Assembly (NCBI GenBank): GCA_030848705.1
Contig: CM061245.1
Span: forward strand, 44,334,711 to 44,398,710
Reading direction: 5' to 3'
Source of the DNA: Heracleum sosnowskyi
Lineage: Eukaryota > Streptophyta > Magnoliopsida > Apiales > Apiaceae
Length of the DNA: 64,000 nt
The translations under genes were made by a program, and so were the position numbers. A model generated the notes under the pieces. That model did not search any database and had not been told where the DNA came from. It saw nothing but the letters and a program-made list of their open reading frames with translations. Numbering within the stretch: position 1 is the stretch's first letter; each line of letters starts with the position of its first letter. Positions 33,748-46,463 of this stretch are shown one piece after another.

Positions 33748-36700
33748 TTACTTGACTTCTTCAATATCAGGTACTGTCCTGAGATAATCAATCAGCAGTC
33801 TTCTTTCAGCCTTCTCTAGCTCATCCACCATAATCTCTTTTAGCTCTTTAAGTTCTGAATCACTCTCCCCCGTTTGGTAAATAGCAGCTCTTAGAGAATA
33901 TATGCTGTTTCTTCTCATATCATTTCCTAGCCGAATGTAATGAGCTTTGTCTGACTCTAGATTGAATTCTAAAACTTTTGTTCCAAGTGCTGTTCTAAAT
34001 CTAGCACTGTTTCTCTTCATCTCCACTAACTTTCCAGTATGATCCCTATACTTTGGAATATAAACACTTGAGACTCCTCCTCCAAGCATAGCTTTAGATC
34101 TCAGCATCTTTTCTCTCAAAACTTGAGCAACATCATGAGTATGTCTGTTTTTGACTTTTAGAAGATAAAGCACATATTCCAGTTCTTCCCATGATTTGAG
34201 ATTAACATCAGATTCTCCAACTTTATAAACTCTTCCATCACTCATGAAGTATAACAAAAACTGCTTCTTCAATACTTTGTGAAAAATCAACTGAACAGAT
34301 TCTAACTTATCAAGGTTTTCTTGTGTAACCCCAATACCAGATTCTGCCAGTGAAATGTTATCTTGAGATCTGTTATTTGTTCTTCTCTCTCTGTGTGATC
34401 CCAGTCCAGATTTATCAAAAGCTTCTTTTCCCAATACAGTTCTGGTTTCTGAGAAATTCACAGCTTGAAGCTTTAATTCTTCAAGAATTTTAGGTTTGCT
34501 GAATCCTGGAAGTTGTGTAGATTTCTGTACAACTTGAGCAACGTCAGAGGTTGTCATAACTTTAGTAGAAACATCAACTTGAGCAGCGTCAGAGGTTGAT
34601 TTAGCTAATCTTGTTTCAACTTGAGCAATGTCAGAGGTTGAATAAATCTTCTTAGGTAACTGTTCTTCTTCTACCAGTTTACCTTTTCCTTTGTCAGCAT
34701 TTTTAATCACAGGCCTCCTTGAGTACTGTAAACTCTGATCAGAGTTTACATTTTCTTTGATAACAATTCCTTTTTCTTTCTTTCTAGGAACCTTGATTTC
34801 CTTCTTCTTGTAGATTCCAGCTTCAAGATTCTTCTTGTGTTCTTCAGCAAGCGTTTGCTCTTCAGCTTGGATATCTTCAATTGTAATACCTTTTCCATGT
34901 TCTGCCATAAACACCTTAGCAGCAATTTCCTCATCTTTGGTAGGCTTATCAGAGATTATCAAACTTTTGTATCTTGAACCACTGGCAGAGTTTGCATGTC
35001 CCTTTCCAGAGTTTGATCTTTTATCAGAGTTTGATCTTCTTGAAAGTAGTCTTCTATCAGCATTTAATCTCAAGCTCTTTCCATCTCCCTTGTTTCCACC
35101 ATCATTACCATCATCCCTCCGTCTCAGAGTTGGAGTGTCTTTGCATTTGTCACTTGGTACACTCTCCCCCTTTTTGACATCATCAGAAAGTAGTACTGAT
35201 GTCAACAGCTCAATTGCATTAGAAATTGAAGTCAGTTGGGCAGACATAGCAGTCTGGTTGTCCTCAACTTTCCCAAGCCTCTTCTGAATGTCATCAGAGT
35301 CCTTAGCTTGCTTCTTGAACATGGAATTGTAGTAAGCTCTATCATTTTTCAGAGTAAGATCCCTCAGACCAACTTCATTCCTCAAAGCAGTGACTTCCTT
35401 ATGAGACTCATCAAATCTGTTGTGGAGAGATTTAATGTGAATCACAGTAGCCTTTAGACTTGTAAGAATATCAGGATTTGAAATTGTCTTCACAGAATCA
35501 CCAAGAAAATCAGCAGCTCTCTGTGCAGAAAAGATACAATCTGCATCAGCCCATCTGTTATAGTACATTTCCTGAAAGTGCTCAGCAGTGGCTCGATTGA
35601 TCTCTCTTTCTTCATCAGAGTTTGCTTGAATATCAGATAACTCCGTTTGCATATCAGGATGTGAATGAGCAGGACTATCTTCAACATTAGCATTCTCTGC
35701 GGAATTCTCTTCAGGAACATTCTCTGCAGCAGTCTCAGTGTTAATCTGCTCAGCTTCATGAATCTCAACTTTATTAGTCTCAAAGTTTGTAACAAACTCT
35801 GCTTCTATGGGAACATTTTCTATTGCATCCTTGTCAGCAACATCAGGATGTGCAGCAACAGTTTCTGGAGCATTAGCATCTAAAGTCTGATCGACTTCCT
35901 CACCCTTTTCAATTACCTGGTGAGTAACAGAGAGAATCTCTGTGTGTGTAGCCATAGAATCTTCAAGAATAACTGTGGCTTGATCAGCTTCCACACCCTC
36001 TGTTTCATCAAAAACTTCAAGATTGTCAGAGTTTACAGAGTTGTGTGCTTCAACATCCATATCAAATCCCTGTGACTCAAAAATTTCAGCCTCAACATTT
36101 TCTGTAGCCTCCTGAACAAGAATTTCAGGAGCTTCATCTGCACCGTCATTTGCAGCTTCCTCAACTACATCATCAGCGTTTGATGTAGGAGCTTCATCTT
36201 CATCATTTACATTTTCCTTAAAAACTCTGTCCAAATTGACAGCTTCAGCATTTACATTTGATGCACCAAAAAGATGTGCAGCCACCAATCTTCTTTTTCT
36301 CTGATGAAGAGTTTCTTCATCAGTTTCACTGTCCTCATCAGCATTATCAGACTTTGGCCTTTTTGCCCTCTGCTTCTTTGATGGACCATCAGACTGTGGC
36401 ATAGAGGTTTTTGACACACCAACTTCAGTAGCTGGATTCACAGACTTTGAAGATTTGAAAGCCCTGTGTTTGATCCTACCACCAGTCCTTGGTTGTTGAG
36501 ATGCGGATTGAATAGGTTCAGAGTTTACAAATTTAGGCTGAGTTGGAGATGGAGAGACCTCAGGATTTACTGGTTCTTGTTGTTGTTGAGGTTCAGGATT
36601 TAAAAACTGAAGAACTCTCTCAGGTAACAACAACTCACCAACATTTACCTTCTTTAAATCCTTATTCGTAAGATCAGAGAATACCCTTTTGTGCAATTTG

Positions 36701-37321
36701 AATGAGGGAATTACGTCCTCCTCATTAATCTCAACATTATTAACACATGCAGAGAATAAAATTTGACAAAATCTAGAAAAATAGACTACATGCCTATTCT
36801 CTGTTAATTTCTCTCCTATGTTCATTAAGACAAGTCTAACAATTTGTGCATTTCTTCCCGAACGCTCTAGTTATGCAATCGAAAAAGAAACTCCATTCTT
36901 TTCGTAAGAGCGGTCGCTTCAATTGGCCAATCTTCGCCAAAGATCCAGTATACCCAATAGCTTGCATCATTCTCTGAAGTTCAGTATCACCAACACTAAT
37001 GGTGTACGCGTCAGACTCTGCAAAGCCCATTGCTTCACGAACAGTTCCTGGAGTTATGACAAACTCTGTCTCCTTGAACTCAAAAACTATGGATGGGGTA
37101 CCAGAATCACCACCATCATCATAGACACCAGTTTCCCAGAAAGCTTTGATCTGAGATCCATAAAGCTTTGCAGGCTCCACCAAAGCACGCCCAATTTCTG
37201 ACTGAGCAAGAAAGTTTTGTATGATATGAAACGCTTCTGGTGCATTGACAGTGTTTAATGGGGCTGAATAGTTATTAGGAACGAACTCTAGTCCAGAAGC
37301 AGTGAAAGCAGTTGAAGCCAT
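33748..37321 (-). pseudogene. Element C extra ORF (SIRE env-like position), frame break near 36830
   Basis: Two open frames: 37321-36836 (from MASTAFTASGLEF) and 36825-33748 (1025 residues). The N-terminal domain contains EPAKLYGSQIKAFWETG, FEFKETEFVITPG, REAMGF and LRKEWSFFFDC, a pattern common in the ORF after pol of plant SIRE elements. The break falls inside this domain, probably a small deletion with a frameshift. A long acidic, Glu/Ala/Asn-rich low-complexity region follows, then a coiled-coil-like stretch, a Lys-rich part, and a C-terminal domain (LLYFMSDGRVYKV ... LRAAIYQ) also found in element B. An in-frame Met upstream at 37420 would add a hydrophobic leader, but MAST has the better context. 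No clear membrane anchor is seen. Confidence 0.75.
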
Positions 37322-37480
37322 TAGTAATGTCAAGAAATAAACAGAAAATAGCTTCAAAAACACGAGAGAGTTTAAGAAAGAAAGTGTTTGTGAATATGTG
37401 TGAGTGAAACTAGAGTACAATTGGAGTAAGTCGTGAAAAACTGTAACGGTTGTGTGTATAATGTATAAATATAAAATTTA
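37322..37480 (-). promoter_or_regulatory. Candidate internal promoter for element C's extra ORF
   Basis: A TATA-like TTTATATTTATACA (minus strand, about 37472-37459) precedes a C/T-rich leader (CTCTAGTTTCACTCACACAT) about 140 bp upstream of the ATG at 37321. This suggests the extra ORF has its own transcript. Confidence 0.4.
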
Positions 37481-38732
37481 AAATTAAAAACTGAATAGTT
37501 TTTAATCATTAAAACACAACTGTCTTAACCCGTATACTGTGTAAATGAGACACGTGTCACCCATGCAATGACTGACAACAGTAATTGGCAATTTCCAATG
37601 CGCATGCGCAGTAAAAACAGCAATAATTACAGCCGATTACACTTTCCTATGTATGCAATCTCTCTCCTCTCTTTAACACTTTTCTAAACCAATGCCCAAA
37701 CATACTCTTTTGAAATACCAAAACAAATGTTTTACCTCAAAATTATAAAATGTCTGAAACAAAGAAATCATTTTAACCATCAGAGATTAAAACAAAGTTA
37801 CCTCGGCATATTTCACACAATACATCAGTGTTTACCATTTGTCCTTCTTTGTCAATAAACTCTTTTCTCAAACTGTACAGGTGTGCATAATTGTGTGTGC
37901 AATAGCAGAGTTTACCAAAATCAATATTTAAATCATCTCAAAGTGCATAAAATCCACAAACTAAAGTAGTAAAAACTGGTTGCCTAAACTCTCATGTAAA
38001 ACATAAAATCTGATTTTTATATCTAAACTCTGTAATACTGATATCCTTTCATTTGGATATATCTTTTATTTTTCACCCCCTTTATAGATATATTTTTATT
38101 TTATTTATTTATTTTTTTTTTTATTTATTTTTTATATTTTTTATTTTTCCAGTAATCAGTGGTTGGCACTAGTCACCAAAAATCAAAGATTTTAGCCCTT
38201 ATTTCATACAATAAGTTCCTGGATCTTCCTAGGCACAACATGATCTCAAAGGAATTTGTGCTCTTTTTGGCATCTTTTGATTTGAGGGTGAATTATTTGC
38301 AATTAATAATCAGAGTTTAGACTTGTCATCAGTTAATACAATTAATTTATGAGAGAAAATGCAAACAGCTAATACAGACTCAGTGTATAGGATCAATAAA
38401 CTAAGAGATGCTATAAATACAGAGACAGTATCATGCTGTGTTAACTTACTGCACATATTTGAGATCAGAATCTATACAACTCTTAAGGATTCATAATTAC
38501 TTACTGAGAATTATGCTTCATACAAATTTCTTCATTGGTCCTTGTGTTTCAGACAAAAATCTTAATCAGAGTTTAACATCAGACTTTAACCGACAGAGTA
38601 TGACTAACAGAGTTTAGCATCAGAGTTTACTTTCAGAGTTTATGACACTGGTACTCATATCAGTTAATACATGCAAGGAATCATGAGCATTAAAAATCAC
38701 ACATGTATAGAATTTGAGTCTAACCCGTATCT
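37481..38732 (-). other. Element C spacer between pol and extra ORF
   Basis: No ORF on either strand. It is T-rich at 38090-38145. A dense run of CAGAGTTT/CAGACTTT words lies at 38568-38645, with others at 37906 and 38311. Confidence 0.6.
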
Positions 38733-41700
38733 CTAGTCAGAACCAGAGATCATTCCAAGTTCATTTACCAATCTTGTAAAAGTAGCTTCACTCAAAGGTT
38801 TGGTGAAGATATCTGCAAGTTGTTGGTCTGTAGACACAAAATGAAGCTCAATGTTTCCTTCTTCCACATGTTCTCTGATAAAATGATACCTTATGCTGAT
38901 GTGCTTTGTCATGGAGTGCTGTACTGGATTACCTGTCATAGCAATAGCACTTTGGTTATCACAGAAAATAGGTATTTTAGAGTACCTCAATCCATAATCC
39001 AGCAACTGATTCTTCATCCATAGAATCTGTGCACAACAGCTACCAGCTGCTATATACTCTGCTTCTGCTGTGGATGTGGAAATTGACTTTTGTTTCTTGC
39101 TATACCAAGAAACCAATCTGTCACCCAAAAATTGACAGCTTCCACTTGTACTTTTTCTGTCTATCTTACAGCCTGCAAAATCTGCATCAGAGTAACCAAT
39201 TAACTTAAACTCTGATTCTCTAGGATACCACAAACCCAAGGTTATGGTTCCTTTGAGATATTTGAAAATCCTTTTTACAGCTGTTAGATGAGGCTCTCTG
39301 GGATCTGCTTGAAATCTTGCACAAAGACATGTTGCATACATGATATCAGGTCTACTTGCAGTAAGATACAGTAAAGACCCTATCATTCCTCTGTAGTTTG
39401 TCATATCTACTGAGGCTCCTGTGTCTTTGTCTAGCTTTGTTGTTGTAGCCATGGGAGTTGTAGCAGATGAACTATCAAGCATACCAAATTTCTTGAGAAG
39501 ATTTCTGGTATATTTTGCTTGATTGATAAAAATACCATCATCTGTTTGCTTGACCTGTAAGCCTAGAAAGTAACTAAGCTCTCCCATCATGCTCATTTGG
39601 TACCTGGATTGCATAAGCTTTGCAAACTTCTTACAAAGTTTGTCATTAGTAGATCCAAAGATAATATCATCTACATAAATTTGAACTAAAAGCAAATCAT
39701 CACCAGAATTGAAGTAAAACAAGGTTTTATCAATTGTACCTCTTGTGAACCCACTTTCTAAAAGAAATTGAGCAAGAGTTTCATACCATGCTCTTGGTGC
39801 TTGCTTTAGTCCATATAATGCCTTGTCAAGCCTGTAGACATAATCTGGATGCTTGGGATCTACAAATCCTGGTGGTTGTTCAACAAATACTTCTTCTTCA
39901 AGCTTCCCATTGAGAAAAGCACTCTTTACATCCATCTGAAAGACTTTAAACTTCTTTTATGCAGCATAGGCCAGAAAAATTCTTATGGCCTCCAATCTTG
40001 CAACTGGAGCAAAGGTTTCATCATAGTCAATTCCTTCCTGTTGTGAATAACCTTTAGCCACAAGTCTAGCCTTGTTTCTTGTAATCACACCTTCACTGTC
40101 AGTCTTGTTTCTGAAAACCCACTTTGTACCTACTATTGATCTATTCTTTGGTCTAGGTACAAGTGTCCAGACTTCATTTCTTTCAAATTCATTTAACTCT
40201 TCTTGCATTGCTGTAATCCAATTAGCATCTTGAAGAGCTTCTTCCACTTTCTTTGGTTCTGTTTGAGACAAGAAAGCATGATACAGACACTCATTATTTG
40301 TTGCACTTCTAGTTCTCACACTAGCATCAGGATCTCCAATTATGAGATCAGGTGTATGTGCCTGTGTCCACTTTCTTGCTGTTGGTAAGTGGTTTCTTGT
40401 ATCAGTATTGGATCCTCCCCCTTGATCCATGCTCTCCTGATTCATATGTTGACTTTCTGCAGCATTTGAGGCTCTCCCTGAATTGGATGGCTCAGAGTTT
40501 GAACTGTCAGAGTTTGAATCAGTTTCCTCAACTGACTCACTTGCAGTGTCTTGTTGAGCTTCTTCACGCTCCCCCTCAACTGATTCTCTATTTTGTTCAA
40601 TTTGAGAATTTCCAGTTTCTCCAGTATTTATCAGTAGAGGTTCAGAGTATGCTTCGTCAGAGTTTATCAGAACCGCTTCATTAGAGTTTGTCGGTACTGC
40701 TTCATCAGAGTTTACATTATCAGAAAATAAACCTTCATCTTCAAAGCACAGTTGATCATATCCATCTAAGTCATCAAGTCCAGTTATTTTCTTGTCATCA
40801 AATGACACATGTATGGATTCCATGATCACTTTAGTTCTCAGATTGTAAACTCTGAATGCTTTTGTTGACAATGGATAACCAACAAAGATTCCTTCATCAG
40901 CTTTTAACTCGAACTTGGTCAACTGTTCAGGATGAGTTTTCAACACAAAGCATTTGCATCCAAATATATGAAAATATTTCAAATTTGGCTTCTTATTTTT
41001 CACCATCTCATATGGTGTTTTCCCATGCTTGTTGATCAATGTATCATTTTGAGTAAAACAAGCAGTTTGAACAGCTTCTGCCCAGAAATAAGTTGGTAAT
41101 TTTGCTTCATCAAGCATAGTTCTAGCAGCTTCGATTAGAGTCCTGTTCTTTCTTTCAACTACACCATTTTGCTGTGGAGTTCCAGGTGCAGAAAATTCTT
41201 GTTTCACTCCTCTTTCCTTGCAGAAAGCTTCCATGATTGAGTTTCTGAATTCAGTTCCATTATCACTCCTTATAATTTTGACTTTGTGCTGTGATCCTTT
41301 GTCCAGTAGATTTACATGATCCATCAGAGTTTGAGCAGTTTCATCCTTCTTTGATAAGAAATACACCCATGTATATCTAGTATATTCATCAACAATTACT
41401 AGAGCATATTTCTTTCTGCCCATAGACATCACATTCACTGGTCCAAAGAGATCAACATGTAGAAGATGATAAGGTTCCACTACTGAAGATTCAGATTTGC
41501 TCTTGAAAGATGACTTCCTTTGCTTTGCCTTTTGACAAGAATCACATAGGCCATCTAGACTGAGTATTGATTTTGGAAGTCCCCTTACAAGATCCTTTCT
41601 TATTAGCTCATTGATGTTGTTCAAATTGAGATGAGAGAGCTTCTTATGCCAGTTCCAACTCTCTTCATTTGACATTCTTGCAGTCAGACACACTGTTCTT

Positions 41701-42071
41701 CCATCAGAGTTTGTAACCAAACTTGCTTCATAAATGTTATTGTGCCTGTGTCCAACTAGAACAACTTTTCCAGTAGATTTACTGATAACTTCACAGTATT
41801 CAGTATGAAAATCTACATGGTTTCCTCTGTCACAGATTTGACTCACAGATAGCAGATTATGCTTGAGTCCTGAGACTAGAGCTACATTTGTGATGATGAC
41901 ACTTCCAAGATTAATATTGCCATATCCCAGAGTGTGTCCTATGTTGCCATCTCCATAGGAAACCTTTGGGCCAGCCTTCTCCTCAAAGTCTGATAGCAGG
42001 GCTTTATTTCCAGTCATATGTCCTGAGCATCCACTGTCCAAGATAAGTGTGCTCTCTTTTATACCCTGCAA
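38733..42071 (-). pseudogene. pol: Element C Pol, one in-frame stop
   Basis: Almost complete copia Pol. Protease LDSGCSGHMTG near residue 10; integrase with an intact HHCC finger (NWHKKLSHLN ... CDSCQKAK) and DDE residues in HVDLFGPVNV, RSDNGTEF and GVVERKNRTLIE. A variable acidic linker (about 455-560) is rich in NSDEA repeats from the TCAGAGTTT word. Reverse transcriptase has DVKSAFLNG and IYVDDIIFGS; RNase H has GYSDADFAGC and STAEAEYIAAG. A single TAA at 39957-39959 interrupts the start of RT; the same frame continues to the normal end at 38733. Translation entry is blocked upstream by a TGA in the conserved junction block. Confidence 0.93.
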
Positions 42072-42074
42072 TCA
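42062..42074 (-). promoter_or_regulatory. Conserved gag/pol junction block in element C
   Basis: Minus strand TGATTGCAGGGTA, the same 13 nt as in A and B. It lies just after the gag stop and is preceded by the T-rich GTGTTTGTTTG. Confidence 0.5.
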
Positions 42075-42084
42075 CAAACAAACA

Positions 42085-44409
42085 CTAAGTGTTAGTTTTA
42101 AGGACCCAGACTTGCTTGGATCCTTTGTCTTTCTTAACAGTGTTAGCTTTTGCAGCGGAATTACTATCAACAGAGTTTAAACTAACATTGTCAGACTTTA
42201 CACTTGCAGAGTTTGCTCTAACCCACTTCAGATTGGGTTTTAGCTCATAGTAATTGTGATAAATAGCATGATAACTCTTACAAGTATAAATAGAATGCCA
42301 AGTGCTCCCACAATGTGTGCATAAAGTTTGTGGTTTAACCCTTACATAATCATTCTTTACTCCTGATTTAGAAGGTAAAGAATTAATATCTTTGTTCTTA
42401 TTGCAAAATCTAGCAAGATGGTTAGAACTACCACAATTATAACATGTTTTCTTTGGAGCAGCAGTAGTAGGCAAATGATTATTTCTTTTATTTATGCCTA
42501 TCTTTCCATTCCTATTCTTCTTGGACCCTTTTGGTTTCATGGCAGATTTTACCTCTTCGAGCTTATGATTGAACTATTTTCCTGTCATTAAACCAACATT
42601 AACCTGTTTTTCACAGACTTTTACTGGTTTTCTAACAGCTTCTATCTCCATAAGTTTTTCTGTTATAATATTTTCCTGTTTTTCACAGGTTTCATCTGAT
42701 TCCATATCAGCTTCTCTTATTACAACAGATTTTAACTTATTGGTTTCTGGAACAAATTTCACAGGTTTAAGTTGTGGTTTGACCTTAACCTTGTCTTTAA
42801 ACCTGAGTTCATCATTTTCACAATAGCCTAAACCTACAGAATCTGTCTGAAACACTTGATGAGTGTCTCTTCCAGAGTCTGTCCAAGTCTTGATTATTTT
42901 TCCTTCTTTTTCCAGATCAGATTCTAGTTGCTTATATCTTTTGAGCAACTCCTGTTCTACATAAACAGCATCATCTCTTTCTTTTTGAATCTGCTTCATA
43001 TTTTCAAGTTCTCCTTCAAGAAACTTGTTTCTATCTTTAAGGCTAAGATTCTCAGATTTAATTCTCTCATTTTCTAAAGTCTGATCCCTATAACTAACAT
43101 GTACGCTTTTCAGATATACTCTTAATTCAGATATATTATCAGTATCATAAGCATAAGTAGTTAGGGGTACCTTATTTTCAGATGATTCAGTCTCATCTCT
43201 GACAGTTGCCATAAGAGCATAATTTTCTCCATCATCAGAGTCTGAAGTATCTGCCCAGTCTTTGCCTTTAGAGATGAGTGCTTTCTCAGATTTGCCTTTC
43301 TTGCACTCTGGGGCATAGTGACCCATCTCCTTACACCTGTAGCACTGGATTTCAGATTTATCCTTCTTGCCAGACTTGGTCTCCCTTCCATCAGACTTTC
43401 TAAAACTTTTCCTTTCAGAGTTTGAATCTTTCCTTGAGAATCTCTTTCCTTTCTTAAAGTTCTTGAATCCCATCTTCTTGAAGGTTTTCACCATCAATGC
43501 AGCCATTTGCATCATCTGTTCTTCATCATCCTCAGAGTCAGAAGCTTCATCAGAGTTTGAATCATCATCAGAGTTTGATGACTCACTTTCAGATTTAACG
43601 ACTAAAGCCTTTCCCTTGGCTTTCTTCCTTGATGATTCCTTCTTAATGGGCTTCTCCTCAACTTTGAGAGCAACAGATTTTGTCTTCTTGCTTAATCTTC
43701 TATTTCTTTGTTCTATCTCCAGTTCATGAGTTTTCAACAACCCATAGATTTCATCAAGATCTGTATCAGCAAGCTCATAATTATCTCTTATTGTGGTTGT
43801 CTTTAAATCCCACTTTTCAGGTAGAGATAACAGAAACTTGAGATTAGACTCTTCAAGCTCATATTCTTTATCAACCAGAGACAGATCATTCAATAGTTTG
43901 CAAAATCTGTCATAAGTCTCAGTCAAGGTTTCATTGGCTCTTGAATCAAAGTGCTCATACTCCTGTGTGAGTATTGTCTTTTTGTTCTTCTTAATAGCAC
44001 CTGTTCCCTGGCATCTGACTTCTAAAGCATCCCATATCTCTTTGGCAGTTTTGCAGCCAATTACTCTGTTAGACATCACATTATCTAAGGCACTGTGAAG
44101 AAGATGTCTTACCTTTGCATCCTTAGCAATTGATGAGATGTCCTCAGGAGTCATATCTTTCTTTTCCTTTGGAACAGTCTTTTGTTCTTGACCATCAACA
44201 ACAGGGGCTAGTTTGGTTGGATTATGAGGACCATCATAAATTCTGTCAAGATATTCTGGATCTATAGCCTCCAGAAACATGGTCATCTTCACCTTCCAAA
44301 TTGGATACTCTACTGGCCTGAGAATTGGAACCCTGATTGTTTCATATCGACTCACAAAATTAGGCTTAACCTGTTCAGCCTTGGGAGCAGTTTGATTTTC
44401 TTCAGACAT
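42085..44409 (-). pseudogene. gag: Element C Gag, one in-frame stop
   Basis: A capsid region with VEYPIWKVKMTMFLEAIDP, then an NSD-rich acidic linker (SNSDDDSNSDEASDSEDDE), a first knuckle CYRCKEMGHYAPEC that is intact, and a coiled coil. After a TAG at 42574-42576 the same frame continues with knuckles CYNCGSSNHLARFC and CTHCGSTWHSIYTC and ends near QVWVLK at 42085. The layout matches element B's Gag residue for residue over long stretches. Confidence 0.9.
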
Positions 44410-44458
44410 GATTATTACTGTGTTTGAATCGTAAAATTGTATATATTAAACAGCCTTG

Positions 44459-44470
44459 GCTCTGATACCA
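44459..44470 (-). other. Element C primer-binding site (initiator tRNA-Met)
   Basis: Minus strand TGGTATCAGAGC, 2 nt from the 5' LTR. Confidence 0.9.
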
Positions 44471-44472
44471 AT

Positions 44473-44970
44473 TGTTAGGCCGAATACACAATATAATCAA
44501 GTATGTATATGAGAATAACAATCAAGAACACTTGTTTATAAATCAACAAAACTGTAATTATATTAACAGTTTCTCTCTTAGTGATGTTAATGAATCACAA
44601 AGAGCTACTAGGTTACAAGAATAATATATTCAATGTTCGCGTCCCTTCTAGGGATAACCTATCTGTGTTTATATAGTACACAGCTACTTACAATCCATCT
44701 CTAATTGATATTCCTATAAGTTAGCTATACAATTCATATCAATCAAGGATTGCTTCAGTCTTCTATTCCGTTTCCTTAGCTGTATCAATATATTCTGCTT
44801 CTTTCCATCTTCAGAATATATTGCTTCTAGAATCTTTATCTTTGCACCGACAGCTAAGTCAACTATCATCCAGTCAGACTTTATCAAACTCTGACTAGCT
44901 TCTAGATAAACTCTGATATGTACCTGTTACTTAAACACTGATGAACAAACGTCAGCAATTATATCTAACA
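44473..44970 (-). repeat. Element C 5' LTR
   Basis: Appears identical to 33088-33585 over 498 bp. The core promoter palindrome is at 44663-44683. Confidence 0.96.
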
Positions 44971-44975
44971 GCTTT

Positions 44976-46350
44976 AATAATCCTGCTCCTGCTAGAGGTA
45001 GAGGAGGCAGAGGTAGGAGATGAGCTAGAAGAAGTAGAAGAGGTTCTTCAACTCAAACAATATCTAGACAGACAAGGTCTCGAGGGTTAAGAATTGAAGA
45101 AATTCCTGAACCTATTCAAACTCTAGTAGTTCCTGACAGATCTACTTTTGGTGATGATGGAGATATTGAAGAAGAACCTGAATTGAGAAGAAAATCAAGA
45201 AAATCAACTCTCTACAATACAAATCAAATTGAAGAATCTAATCCTGATGTTGTTCCTGATAATATTCAAGATCCTGATGATTCTGAAATTATGCAAGAGA
45301 TTGATTTGATTATTTTATCTACTGTGGTTGATTCTCACAACAAGGAAGTAGATGAAGAAGAAGAAGCCAGAAGAAGTGAAATTACAAGATCAACAAATAG
45401 AGATTTCAATCTCTATGTACAAAGGCTTAAACTCTCAAATAGAAGAAAGTGGAGGAACTCAAGCAGACAAGAATCTTCACTGGAAAGAAGCTATGCCTTT
45501 GAAAAGGAAAAGGATAAGAAGTGGAAACATATTAGCACACTAAGTTGTGATACACTTATCAATTTTCAGTCTGGAGGAATTATTACAAACGCTTCAAGTG
45601 TTGTTGATTTATCTGGGATGGTTAGATCAAAAGCACTCTGGTTAAAGATGTTTTCAAATTTGAAGCAATTGACAAGTAATTCAAGAGGAGGTATTGGACA
45701 CAGGGATGCTGAATATATAAATATGTCATATGTTGATCCTTACTCCTTAACTGAAATTGGAGGTACTTTAACTTCTGAAAACCTGAACAATTTACTAGCT
45801 GTTGATATAGTTATAGATTGTCATGATGGTTTTGACAAGAAAGAAAAGCTTCTGTACTTCATGAAAGATGGTAGTGTGAAGATTTTACCTATTCAAGATC
45901 TGCTGATTAAAACTACACAGGAACTGAAATATGTTCATTATCTTTTGAGATCGAAGAATCAAATGTGCAAGGAATGGAGTGACATGATTTTGTCAACAAT
46001 AAGAAGAAGACTGGATGGAAACAGTAATTTCAATGGTAATTATACTCCCATGTACTTAAATCAAAGAGGTCAGGATGTGGAAATGCAAAGGGGTACTGCT
46101 GTTAAAGAATTAACTTTTGGCATGACTCAACTTACTCTCAATCCTGATGGGAAGGAAATTGCTTATCTTTTGCTTGAAGAGCATAGTATTCAGAAAAGCT
46201 CCATATTGAATCTCAGAGCAGCTATCTACTAGATAATGAGGAAGATGAAGAACTCAGAAATCTTAAGGAAAGACTGATTCAAATTCTTGAAGAAAAAGAA
46301 GAAAATTTGTTATCCAACTTCTTGAAGATGAATCTATTCTATCAAAGAAT
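44976..46350 (+). pseudogene. Element B extra ORF, C-terminal part (after the C insertion)
   Basis: It continues the ORF broken at 33087. An Arg/Gly-rich RGRGGRGRR segment opens it, then a stop near 45010, then an open frame (45183-46232). The C-terminal domain LLYFMKDGSVKIL ... LNLRAAIY is shared with element C. A TAG follows at 46230-46232; a shifted frame (NEEDEELRNLKERL) gives a helical tail to about 46350, so a small frameshift is likely at the end. The sequence shows ATCCTGAT words coding NPD/DPD. Confidence 0.75.
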
Positions 46351-46450
46351 TTAAACAGATAAGTTGTTGCTGCAGATTCTGTACATTTTGTATATATGTT
46401 TTTGACATCATTGAATCTTAGGAATCTATACTTTATTTCATAAAGTATGA

Positions 46451-46463
46451 GATTAGGGGAGAT
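46451..46463 (+). other. Element B polypurine tract
   Basis: GATTAGGGGAGAT directly before the 3' LTR. Confidence 0.75.

Larger units (their letters stand above)
33088..44970 (-). mobile_element. Element C: SIRE-type Ty1/copia retrotransposon, innermost
   Basis: 498-bp LTRs at 33088-33585 and 44473-44970 appear identical by eye. They are flanked by GCTTT (33083-33087, 44971-44975). The element reads right to left: 5' LTR, initiator tRNA-Met primer site, gag, pol, extra ORF, polypurine tract, 3' LTR. It is 11.9 kb. It is the youngest of the copia layers, yet gag and pol each have one premature stop and the extra ORF has a frame break. The word TCAGAGTTT recurs dozens of times. Confidence 0.95.

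Noticed and set aside
34835..35287. 150-codon plus-strand ORF inside element C's extra ORF
   Set aside because: Ser/Phe/Leu-rich complement of an acidic coding region; a shadow.
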